From the NCBI GenBank assembly GCA_011526395.1, contig WTHW01000214.1:1-12170 (forward strand): 12,170 nt of DNA, read 5' to 3'. Within the stretch, counting starts at the first letter, position 1. Each line of letters opens with the position of its first letter. Below the pieces are notes generated by a model. That model was not told the origin of the DNA and did no database searches. It worked only from the letters and a program-made list of their open reading frames with translations. Origin of the DNA: Alphaproteobacteria bacterium (GTDB lineage Bacteria; Pseudomonadota; Alphaproteobacteria; Puniceispirillales; Puniceispirillaceae). A program made the position numbers and the translations under genes. Positions 1-6,252 of this stretch are shown piece after piece.

Positions 1-591
1 TGCTTTAACGCCGAGACGACTTTGACCTTTAATGCTGATGAGACTGTGACATCCAAAAGCGCGTTGATTTTGGATAAAGAGCTTGTCGCGCTCTCTGAGA
101 TGGAATCAAACGAGCCAGCTTTTTGTATTGAGCCAAACGAGATAAGAGAAGACCATCCCAAGGGCGTCTCTTGCGCGATGGTTGAAACCAGATCGCTTGC
201 CAGCCTTCTTGATGGGGCGCAAGTCATCTCATTTGGTGGCCAGATGATGGAAGATGGCCAAGATGAAACAGATATGCTCTACACCGTCTCGCGCCAAAAT
301 GATGGCTCTTATATCGTCAGCTTTGATTTAAGCGATCTGAAAGAAGCCGCAGATGAGCAAGCCACAGGCGGTGAAGAGATGGATGATGAGGAAATGCAGC
401 AAATCATCGCTATGGTAAAAGCGCTGTTCATTGATAGCGGTTTTGCCATCCGCGTCTCAGCACCGACAATCATCTCAACAAATGGCGAGATGGTGGATGC
501 GAACACAGCTGAATATCGCTTTGCTATTGCTGATATGTTTGATGATTTAAAAGTGCCAAACAGCTTTGATGTGACCGTGAAATTAAACTAA
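1..591 (+). CDS. Probable LppM-like lipoprotein, 5' end cut off by the window edge
   Basis: The frame is open from base 1 and stops at 589-591, giving 196 visible residues and no start codon that must be used; TTG at 22 is only the first start-like codon inside the window. The first visible residues read CFNAETTLTFNADETV. A cysteine followed by a beta-strand-rich segment of this kind ('..TLTF.ADETV') resembles the mature N-terminus of LppM-type lipoproteins, so codon 1 may be the lipid-modified cysteine, with the signal peptide just outside the window. The body is acidic, with a run rich in Asp, Glu and Met (about residues 123-137), and the end 'FDVTVKLN' looks like a final strand. No membrane segment is visible. 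No function can be assigned. The family call is from remembered pattern only and would need a profile search. Confidence 0.5.
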   Translation, partial: CFNAETTLTFNADETVTSKSALILDKELVALSEMESNEPAFCIEPNEIREDHPKGVSCAMVETRSLASLLDGAQVISFGGQMMEDGQDETDMLYTVSRQNDGSYIVSFDLSDLKEAADEQATGGEEMDDEEMQQIIAMVKALFIDSGFAIRVSAPTIISTNGEMVDANTAEYRFAIADMFDDLKVPNSFDVTVKLN

Positions 592-608
592 TATCACGTG
601 CCTACGAT

Positions 609-638
609 TTGATGTTATACGCCATTTGATGTTATAAC
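609..638 (+). promoter_or_regulatory. Candidate promoter of dusA-yciB
   Basis: A -35-like TTGATG (609-614) and a -10-like TATAAC (633-638) are separated by 18 bp. This would start transcription near 645, just before the Shine-Dalgarno of dusA. The elements sit in two perfect copies of ATTTGATGTTATA (607-619 and 624-636). Assigned by eye. Confidence 0.4.
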
Positions 639-650
639 AGGCGGCAATCT

Positions 651-655
651 AGGAG
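651..655 (+). promoter_or_regulatory. Shine-Dalgarno deciding the GTG start of dusA
   Basis: AGGAG lies 7 nt before GTG at 663. No ATG is better placed, so it supports the GTG start. Confidence 0.7.
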
Positions 656-662
656 CATCCAA

Positions 663-1733
663 GTGGAAGAAAAGCCTCACAACACAGCCACATCACCTGC
701 GCATATCGACCGCCGCCTGTCTGTCGCACCGATGATGGATTGGACGGATAGGCATTGCCGCTATTTCCACCGCTTGCTAAGCCCTGATGCCCTCCTATTC
801 ACAGAGATGGTGACAGCAGAGGCGATTTTGCATGCTGGCGCGGCGCGTTTTTGCCGGCATGATGAGGCTGAACACCCGCTTGCCTTGCAACTTGGCGGCT
901 CAGACCCTGACAGACTGGCGCTGGCGGTTGAGGCTGTCGCCCCTTACCAATTTGATGAAATTAACCTGAATGTTGGCTGTCCATCTGACCGTGTGCAATC
1001 AGGGCGGTTCGGCGCCTGCCTTATGGCAGAGCCGCAATTGGTCGCAGATTGCATGACCAAAATGCGCGCTGCCTCTGATATTCCGATGACTGTGAAATGT
1101 CGCATTGGCATTGATGATATGGATGAAGAACAAGGCCTTGATGACTTTATTGACGCTGTTGCAGATGCGGGTGTGACAATCATCTATCTTCATGCGCGCA
1201 AAGCATGGCTATCTGGCCTCAGCCCAAAGGAAAACCGCGATATTCCGCCTCTGAATTATGAACGTGCCTTTCGCTTGAAACAGCGCAGGCCTGATTTGGA
1301 AATCTATTTAAATGGCGGCATTGTCACAACCGCTTCTGCTGTATCTGAAATGGCGCGCTTTGATGGTGTGATGATAGGCCGCGCTGCTTATAAATCCCCT
1401 TATATCCTATCAGAGATTGGCGAGGCGGCCTTTGGCAGAGCGCCTGTCAGCCGCCTTGATGTGATGCGCCAGATGGCAGATTATGCCGCCGCTCAGATAG
1501 CAGATGGCGAGAAAATGCACTCCATAACACGCCATATGCTAGGCCTTTATAATGGCTATCATGGTGCAAGAGCATGGCGGCGCGTTCTTGGTGAGGAGTT
1601 GCGCGGTGAGACGAATGCCATGAAATTATATGATGCCGCCGCAGCTATCGAATCATTGCTCGCCAAACACCAATCTGATACAGAACTGAAGCAAGCAAGC
1701 CCCGCACAACCCGCACAAAAGGTAGCCTCATGA
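663..1733 (+). CDS. dusA: tRNA-dihydrouridine synthase A
   Basis: A flavin enzyme of the cytoplasm that reduces uridine to dihydrouridine in the tRNA D-loop; the DusA subfamily acts at U20/U20a. The 356 residues open with the DusA signature SVAPMMDWTDRHCRYF (20-35). The flavin/substrate barrel follows, with the catalytic cysteine in NLNVGCPSD (Cys106). The DusA-specific HARKAWLSGLSPKENR stretch, an NGGI phosphate-binding turn and MIGRAAYKSP come after it. The GTG start is fixed by AGGAG 7 nt upstream. The last 20 or so residues, rich in Ala, Pro and Gln, extend beyond the conserved domain and look disordered. It overlaps yciB by 4 bp (ATGA), so the two are probably translationally coupled. 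Every key motif is present, and the family call is close to certain. Confidence 0.96.
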   Translation: MEEKPHNTATSPAHIDRRLSVAPMMDWTDRHCRYFHRLLSPDALLFTEMVTAEAILHAGAARFCRHDEAEHPLALQLGGSDPDRLALAVEAVAPYQFDEINLNVGCPSDRVQSGRFGACLMAEPQLVADCMTKMRAASDIPMTVKCRIGIDDMDEEQGLDDFIDAVADAGVTIIYLHARKAWLSGLSPKENRDIPPLNYERAFRLKQRRPDLEIYLNGGIVTTASAVSEMARFDGVMIGRAAYKSPYILSEIGEAAFGRAPVSRLDVMRQMADYAAAQIADGEKMHSITRHMLGLYNGYHGARAWRRVLGEELRGETNAMKLYDAAAAIESLLAKHQSDTELKQASPAQPAQKVAS

Positions 1734-2305
1734 GCCAGCAAACCTCTGAAAAACCAGCTAGAACCTCACGGCCATTGCTAGAATTTGGCCCCTTAGGTCT
1801 GTTTTTCGTCACCAATTACGCCGCTGGTATTTTCTATGGCACAGCCGTGCTTGTCGTGGCGACTGTCATCGCACTCGCGCTCTCATGGCGCCTTGATAGG
1901 CACATCCCACTTGTGCCAGCCACAGGGTGCGTGGCTGTTGTGTTTTTTGGCACATTGACATTGCTGACAGAGGATGAATTTTTCATCAAAATCAAACCAA
2001 CCGTCATCTCAGCTTTGTTTGCCATCGGTCTTGGTGTTGGCCAGCTTTTGGGGCGTAACCCATTGAAATCATTGCTTGGCAGTCAAATGCAGCTTGCGGA
2101 TGCTGGCTGGCAGAAAATGACCTATATCTGGATGGCGATGTTTGCGACAACTGCAATCGCGAACGAGATTGCATGGCGCACCTTATCAACAGATGCATGG
2201 GTGAATTTCAAAGTCTTTGGCCTGACAGGCTTATCACTTGTATTCGCTGTTGCAACTGTGCCTGTGATTACCAAATATCAAATTGAGACAGACGAGCAAA
2301 AATAG
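1730..2305 (+). CDS. yciB: Septation protein A / inner-membrane-spanning protein YciB
   Basis: A 191-residue integral inner-membrane protein of the YciB/IspZ family, linked to cell-envelope integrity and normal septation; its molecular activity is not settled. Family landmarks are FFGTLTLLTEDEFFIKIKPT (about residues 65-84) and WVNFKVFG near residue 157. About five hydrophobic segments are visible: roughly 17-33, 36-52, 62-78, 85-103 and 130-180 in parts. The N-terminal dozen residues and the KYQIETDEQK tail are polar and cytoplasm-like. The ATG overlaps the dusA stop codon as ATGA, so it is the second gene of that operon. Length is normal for the family. No intrinsic terminator is evident after the stop codon. 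Confidence 0.92.
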   Translation: MSQQTSEKPARTSRPLLEFGPLGLFFVTNYAAGIFYGTAVLVVATVIALALSWRLDRHIPLVPATGCVAVVFFGTLTLLTEDEFFIKIKPTVISALFAIGLGVGQLLGRNPLKSLLGSQMQLADAGWQKMTYIWMAMFATTAIANEIAWRTLSTDAWVNFKVFGLTGLSLVFAVATVPVITKYQIETDEQK

Positions 2306-2435
2306 CCAAATTTCCACCATTTGACAGCGCTATGTCGGTGACAAACTAGAATCAGTCGAAAGTCGCGATTTATTTTGGCGCAACAAATGGTCTACGTTCT
2401 AGTTAAGAGTTATTTTTGGGTAACATGTTGACGTA

Positions 2436-2460
2436 TGGCCTCGCTTAGTGCGAGATGCCA
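2436..2460. repeat. Bulged hairpin in the leader of the corrinoid cassette
   Basis: TGGC-CTCGC (2436-2444) pairs with GCGAG (2450-2454) and GCCA (2457-2460). The loop is TTAGT and there is a two-base AT bulge, giving nine pairs in all. It sits 10 nt before the Shine-Dalgarno AGGGAG (2471-2476). There is no U-run, so it is not a terminator. The rest of 2306-2482 holds a consensus-like TTGACA (2321-2326) with TAGAAT (2347-2352), but the 20-bp gap makes a poor promoter. I see no cobalamin-riboswitch B12 box. Confidence 0.5.
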
Positions 2461-2482
2461 GCTTAAGCAAAGGGAGTGAGCC

Positions 2483-3184
2483 ATGGCTGACGAAGATGAT
2501 ATCATCCTATCTGAATTGGACGACGAGGAACTTGTGCAACAAATGCATGACGATCTATATGACGGCATGCAAGAAGAAATCGTTGAAGGTGTAAACATCC
2601 TGCTTTCACGCGACTGGACACCTTATGACGTGCTGACTAAGGCACTGGTTGAAGGCATGACAATCGTTGGCGTTGATTTCCGCGATGGTATCTTGTTCGT
2701 GCCAGAAGTTCTGATGGCAGCGAATGCGATGAAATCAGGCATGACAGTGCTTCGCCCATTGCTAGCCGAAACAGGCGCCCCGCGTGTTGGGACTGTTGTT
2801 ATCGGCACAGTGAAAGGCGACATCCACGATATCGGCAAGAACCTAGTGTCAATGATGCTAGAAGGTGCTGGTTTTGATGTGATTGATATCGGTATCAACA
2901 ACCCAGTTGAAAACTACCTAGAGGCGATTGAAGAGCATAAGCCAGACATTCTTGGCATGTCAGCGCTTTTGACAACAACAATGCCATATATGAAAGTCGT
3001 TGTTGATGCGATGATCGAAAAAGGCATTCGTGATGATTACATCGTGCTTGTTGGCGGTGCGCCGCTTAACGAAGCATTTGGTGAATCAGTTGGCGCAGAT
3101 GCTTACTGCCGTGATGCTGCCGTGGCTGTTGAAACAGCGAAGGCTCTGATCGCAGAAAAATTTGCAAAACAAGCATCAGCCTAA
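2483..3184 (+). CDS. Corrinoid (cobalamin-binding) methyl-carrier protein, MtbC/MttC/MetH-B12-domain type
   Basis: A soluble carrier whose cobalamin cobalt is alternately methylated and demethylated by partner methyltransferases. Of 233 residues, about 1-95 form the helical cap domain (B12-binding_2), preceded by an unusually acidic N-terminus. About 100-230 form the Rossmann-like B12 domain. The signature GTVKGDIHDIGKNLV carries the base-off ligand motif D113-x-H115-x-x-G118, so His115 should be the lower axial ligand. S160-A-L162 and the G191-G192 turn complete the nucleotide-loop pocket. ATG has AGGGAG at 6 nt. It is the first gene of the cassette. The fold is shared by methylamine corrinoid proteins and the MetH cobalamin module, so sequence alone does not name the substrate. 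As I recall, a stand-alone B12 domain like this serves a split methionine synthase in roseobacters. Confidence 0.9.
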   Translation: MADEDDIILSELDDEELVQQMHDDLYDGMQEEIVEGVNILLSRDWTPYDVLTKALVEGMTIVGVDFRDGILFVPEVLMAANAMKSGMTVLRPLLAETGAPRVGTVVIGTVKGDIHDIGKNLVSMMLEGAGFDVIDIGINNPVENYLEAIEEHKPDILGMSALLTTTMPYMKVVVDAMIEKGIRDDYIVLVGGAPLNEAFGESVGADAYCRDAAVAVETAKALIAEKFAKQASA

Positions 3185-3197
3185 CAGCAACAAATCA

Positions 3198-3800
3198 ATG
3201 GCAAGCCCGCGCCCTCTTACAATACTTGGATGTGGTGCCCTTGCCAGAGAGTTGCTTGATGTCATGAAACAATTTCCAGAAGGGCAGGTTGAATTAACCT
3301 GCCTTCCTGCGTCTTGGCACAATACACCAGAGAAAATCGTTCCTGGTCTTGCCGCAAAAATCAAAAAATTGAAAAAGCAAAATCGTGAGATCCTTGTCGC
3401 TTATGGCGATTGTGGGACAGGCGGTGATATTGACGTTCTTCTTGAACAAGAAGGGATATCACGCATCTCTGGCCCTCATTGCTACGAGATGTATATGGGC
3501 AAATCACAATTTGATGACGAAATGGAAGCCGAATTAGGGACTTTCTTCGTAACAGATTATATGGTGCGTCATTTTGAGCGTATCGTCATGAAAGGCATGG
3601 GGCTTCGCCGCCATCCTGAATTGCGTGATATGTATTTTGGCCATTATACAAGATTTTTATATTTGGCGCAGATCAAGGATGAAAAACTAAAACAAAAAGC
3701 AAAAAATTGCGCAGCTGAACTTGGATTGCGGTATGAATATCAATTCACAGGTTATGGCGAATTCCATAACTTCCTGCAATCAGCGGTAACGCAACCCTAA
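3198..3800 (+). CDS. DUF1638 family protein of the corrinoid cassette
   Basis: 200 residues from ATG 3198. An in-frame TTG at 3162 would overlap the previous gene and add 12 unconserved-looking residues, so ATG is preferred. It lies 13 nt after the previous stop with no clear Shine-Dalgarno, suggesting coupling. The family has no proven function that I know of but recurs beside corrinoid proteins. Visible features are a Rossmann-like opening LTILGCGALARELL (7-20), LPASWHNTPEKI (36-47), VAYGDCGTGGDID (68-79) and PHCYEMYMG (93-101). The recurring Cys/His residues C12, C35, H41, C72, H94 and C95 look like metal or thiol chemistry and not a structural scaffold; that is inference. The C-terminal third is helical and charged. 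It may bind or modify the corrinoid, or act on the methyl acceptor. Confidence 0.82.
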   Translation: MASPRPLTILGCGALARELLDVMKQFPEGQVELTCLPASWHNTPEKIVPGLAAKIKKLKKQNREILVAYGDCGTGGDIDVLLEQEGISRISGPHCYEMYMGKSQFDDEMEAELGTFFVTDYMVRHFERIVMKGMGLRRHPELRDMYFGHYTRFLYLAQIKDEKLKQKAKNCAAELGLRYEYQFTGYGEFHNFLQSAVTQP

Positions 3801-3838
3801 CACTCATCTCATAACTTCATAGATTAAGGATAAATCTG

Positions 3839-4156
3839 ATGGCACAGATTACCATTTTATATTGGCGTGATATTCCAGCACAGGTCGTAGCTGAAAAAGG
3901 GCGTGGCCGCAAAAGAGAACAGGCCAAGATTGAACTGCATCGCCGTTTTGCGCTTGCGATTGACGAAGCGGCTATGCGTGGCGGTGCTGAATCAACTGAT
4001 GACTACCTTGCTGATTGGCGCAAAGGCGAGCCAGCAGAATGCTCAGATGATTTACAAGCAGAAGCAGAGACACTTGCTGCAAAATTAGAAGAAGATTACC
4101 CATCATCAGTGGTCAAAACATTGGTGGAAAATGGCGGTTTTGCACAAAGCGCCTAA
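3839..4156 (+). CDS. Small PF13769 ('virulence factor') family protein of the corrinoid cassette
   Basis: 105 residues; ATG has AAGGA at 8 nt. The opening ITILYWRDIPAQVVAEKGRG is the hallmark of a family databases label 'virulence factor', and homologues occur beside MetF-like and corrinoid genes in alphaproteobacteria. The protein is a short strand-rich N-terminus, a basic helix (about 20-36), an A-rich helix, and an acidic C-terminal helix (about 65-92). It has one cysteine and no signal peptide or membrane segment, so a soluble cytoplasmic partner protein fits better than a secreted factor. Its position between DUF1638 and the MetF homologue suggests a small subunit or chaperone for one of them; this is inference from context. 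Confidence 0.78.
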   Translation: MAQITILYWRDIPAQVVAEKGRGRKREQAKIELHRRFALAIDEAAMRGGAESTDDYLADWRKGEPAECSDDLQAEAETLAAKLEEDYPSSVVKTLVENGGFAQSA

Positions 4157-4268
4157 GGGCGATGTAAAACCCATGTCGTCTTCTGACAGATGAGAGGCGA
4201 TGCAAGGCGATTAGCAAGCCGCGCTTTGCGTCACATATAACTCTTGATTGAAAATTAGGAATGTAAAA

Positions 4269-5168
4269 ATGACTGCCACAATTGAACAGATCGCCAAAGC
4301 TGGCGCGAATTGGTCTATTGAAGTAACACCTGCTGGTGCCACAAAAGTTGAATCTTTTGGTGATGCCCTTGCCCCTGGCACAGATGTAAATGTGACCTTT
4401 TTGCCTGGCTCAGACCCTGCTGATACAGCAACTGTGGCAGCGCGCCTTCGTGATGAAGGCATGCACCCTATCCCGCATATTGCCGCACGCTCTATCCAAG
4501 ATAAAGCCCAGCTAAACAGCATCCTGAAAGCCTTAAAAGAGCAAGCTTCAGTTGATGAAGTTCTGATCATTGGCGGCGGTGTTGATAACCCTGTTGGTGA
4601 CTTTGATAATTCTATGCAAATCCTTGAAACAGGCCTTATCCAAGATTACGGCATTGGCAAAATCGGTGTTTCAGGCCATCCAGAAGGAAGCCCAGATATA
4701 CCAGCTGATGCGCTGGCATCTGCGCTTGCATGGAAAAATGAATTTGCCCAAAAAGAAGGCTTAAACCTATACATCGAAACACAATTTTGTTTCGAAGCAG
4801 AACAAGTCCTTCAGTGGGAACGTGATATCAGAGCCGCTGGTAACCAATTGCCTATCCGTATTGGTATTCCTGGCCCGGCAACAATTAAAACATTGTTCCG
4901 CTTTGCCCAAATCTCAGGCATTGGCCCCTCAATGCGCTTTATCTCAAAGCAAGCTAAGAATGTAGCAAAATTGCTAACAGTCCAAGCACCTGATCTGTTG
5001 CTATCTGAATTGGCCGAAGGTATGGCAAATGACAAAGACTGCCTGCTTGCCCATTTCCATTACTATCCATTTGGCGGTTTCGCCAAGACAGCTGCTTATG
5101 CAAGCGCCGTCGCAAATGGCCGAATTGAATTGAAATCTAAGGGGGGATTCTCTGTCATCGAAAGCTAG
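4269..5168 (+). CDS. Divergent methylenetetrahydrofolate reductase (MetF-like)
   Basis: A flavin TIM-barrel enzyme expected to interconvert 5,10-methylene-THF and 5-methyl-THF. ATG 4269 with AGGA at 8 nt is chosen over an upstream in-frame TTG at 4248, giving 299 residues, the usual length for a catalytic-domain-only MetF. The family pattern is loose but present: NWSIEVTP with Glu18 at the place of the catalytic glutamate, IIGGGVD (100-106) in place of LRGD, IGVSGHPEGSPD (132-143), TQFCFE (171-176) and GIPGPATIKTLFRFA (199-213). The C-terminal AHFHYYPFGGFAKT differs from the classic MetF end. This divergence and the neighbours suggest a version dedicated to the corrinoid cassette. A 112-bp gap before it holds a TATAAC (4236-4241) but no convincing -35. 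Confidence 0.85.
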   Translation: MTATIEQIAKAGANWSIEVTPAGATKVESFGDALAPGTDVNVTFLPGSDPADTATVAARLRDEGMHPIPHIAARSIQDKAQLNSILKALKEQASVDEVLIIGGGVDNPVGDFDNSMQILETGLIQDYGIGKIGVSGHPEGSPDIPADALASALAWKNEFAQKEGLNLYIETQFCFEAEQVLQWERDIRAAGNQLPIRIGIPGPATIKTLFRFAQISGIGPSMRFISKQAKNVAKLLTVQAPDLLLSELAEGMANDKDCLLAHFHYYPFGGFAKTAAYASAVANGRIELKSKGGFSVIES

Positions 5169-5231
5169 GCATTTGCTAGCCATGCTATGACAGTCAGACA
5201 TTACCAAATTTAACGAAAGACGTAAAAGATT

Positions 5232-6128
5232 ATGACAAAGACACTTATTTCTTCTGCAAAGCAGGAAATCACAATTGGTTTCGACCAGCCATTTTGCGTG
5301 ATTGGCGAGCGTATCAACCCAACAGGCCGCAAGCTATTGGCAGCTGAAATGGCAGCAGGTGATTATAGCCGTGTTGAAGCTGACGCGATTGCTCAAGTGG
5401 AAGCTGGCGCAACGATGCTAGACGTGAATGCTGGTATCCCAATGGCTGATGAGCCTGCCATCCTCGCAGAATCAATCAAGCTTGTTCTGTCAATCGTTGA
5501 TGTGCCATTGGCAATCGACAGCTCAATCGTCGAAGCGCTAGAAGCTGGCCTATCTGTTTATCAGGGTAAGGCACTTGTGAACTCAGTCACAGGCGAAGAA
5601 GAGCGTTTGGAAGTGGTATTGCCATTGGTTAAGAAATATGGTGCGGCTGTTGTTGCCATCTCAAATGACGAGACAGGCATCTCAGAAGACCCGAATGTAC
5701 GCTATGAAGTGGCAAAAAAGATTGTAGAGCGTGCTGAAGATTATGGCATCCCGCGCGAAGATGTGGTTGTTGACCCTCTTATCATGCCAGTTGGTGCTAT
5801 CAATATGGCTGGTCGCTCAGCCCTTGATCTCATCATCCGCTTGCGCACAGAGCTTAAAGTGAACACAACTTGTGGTGCTTCAAACATCTCATTCGGCTTG
5901 CCAAATCGTCACGGTATGAATGCCGCCTTCTTGTCAATGGCAGCTGGCGCTGGCATGACATCTGCGATTATGAACCCGCTTCACGCAGAAGAAATGACAG
6001 GCATCATGGGCGCGAACGTCATGAATGGTGTTGACCCTGAATGCCGCAACTGGATCCAAAAATTCCGTGAAGCGCCTGCTGAAGGCGAAGGCAGAGAGCG
6101 TCGCACAAATCGTCGCCGTCGTGGCTAA
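5232..6128 (+). CDS. Pterin-binding methyltetrahydrofolate:corrinoid methyltransferase (DHPS-like fold)
   Basis: 298 residues of the pterin-binding family (PF00809), matching the MetH folate domain and AcsE/MtgA-type methyltransferases better than true dihydropteroate synthase. It should move a methyl group between 5-methyl-THF and the corrinoid protein. Seen in order: IGERINPTG (24-32), MLDVNAGIP (62-70), LAIDSS (93-98), NSVTGEE (117-123), VVVDPL (178-183) and GASNISFGLPNRHGMN (215-230). Asn218 sits where the methyl-THF N5-contacting asparagine lies in AcsE. The last 20 residues leave the conserved barrel and end in an arginine-rich tail (RERRTNRRRRG), echoed in the next gene. ATG 5232 has only a weak A/G-rich ribosome site. 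An ordinary folP role is unlikely given the GERIN signature and neighbours. Confidence 0.9.
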   Translation: MTKTLISSAKQEITIGFDQPFCVIGERINPTGRKLLAAEMAAGDYSRVEADAIAQVEAGATMLDVNAGIPMADEPAILAESIKLVLSIVDVPLAIDSSIVEALEAGLSVYQGKALVNSVTGEEERLEVVLPLVKKYGAAVVAISNDETGISEDPNVRYEVAKKIVERAEDYGIPREDVVVDPLIMPVGAINMAGRSALDLIIRLRTELKVNTTCGASNISFGLPNRHGMNAAFLSMAAGAGMTSAIMNPLHAEEMTGIMGANVMNGVDPECRNWIQKFREAPAEGEGRERRTNRRRRG

Positions 6129-6148
6129 TACCACAGGGTGAAAAATTG

Positions 6149-6191
6149 CGCCAAGATAGATGAAATCAGACGATGACCATCTATCTTGGCG
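6149..6191. repeat. Perfect 14-bp inverted repeat between the pterin-protein and activator genes
   Basis: CGCCAAGATAGATG (6149-6162) is exactly complementary to CATCTATCTTGGCG (6178-6191), around a 15-nt loop that can add TCA/TGA pairs (6166-6168 with 6174-6176). It begins 20 bp after the stop codon and ends 61 bp before the next ATG. No U-run follows, so it is more likely an mRNA-stabilising or processing hairpin, or an operator, than a terminator. Confidence 0.75.
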
Positions 6192-6252
6192 ATGTCTATT
6201 TGGTACTATTGGGACTGGTTACGCATCATAGATTTTAAGAGAGCATTTGGTT

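Noticed and set aside
2306..2482. Cobalamin or SAM riboswitch before the corrinoid gene
   Set aside because: No B12 box or SAM-II core (such as GCTAAA in place) is visible; only an unclassified hairpin can be supported.
4211..4570. 119-codon minus-strand frame over the start of the MetF-like gene
   Set aside because: It runs antisense to the MetF coding region and its composition looks like a shadow.
5164..5180. GCTAG/CTAGC inverted repeat at the end of the MetF-like gene as a terminator
   Set aside because: Only five pairs, no U-tract, and the next cassette gene follows within 52 bp.
5232..6128. Dihydropteroate synthase (folP) annotation
   Set aside because: The fold is shared, but the IGERINPTG and GASNISFGLPNR motifs and the corrinoid neighbours indicate a methyl-THF methyltransferase.
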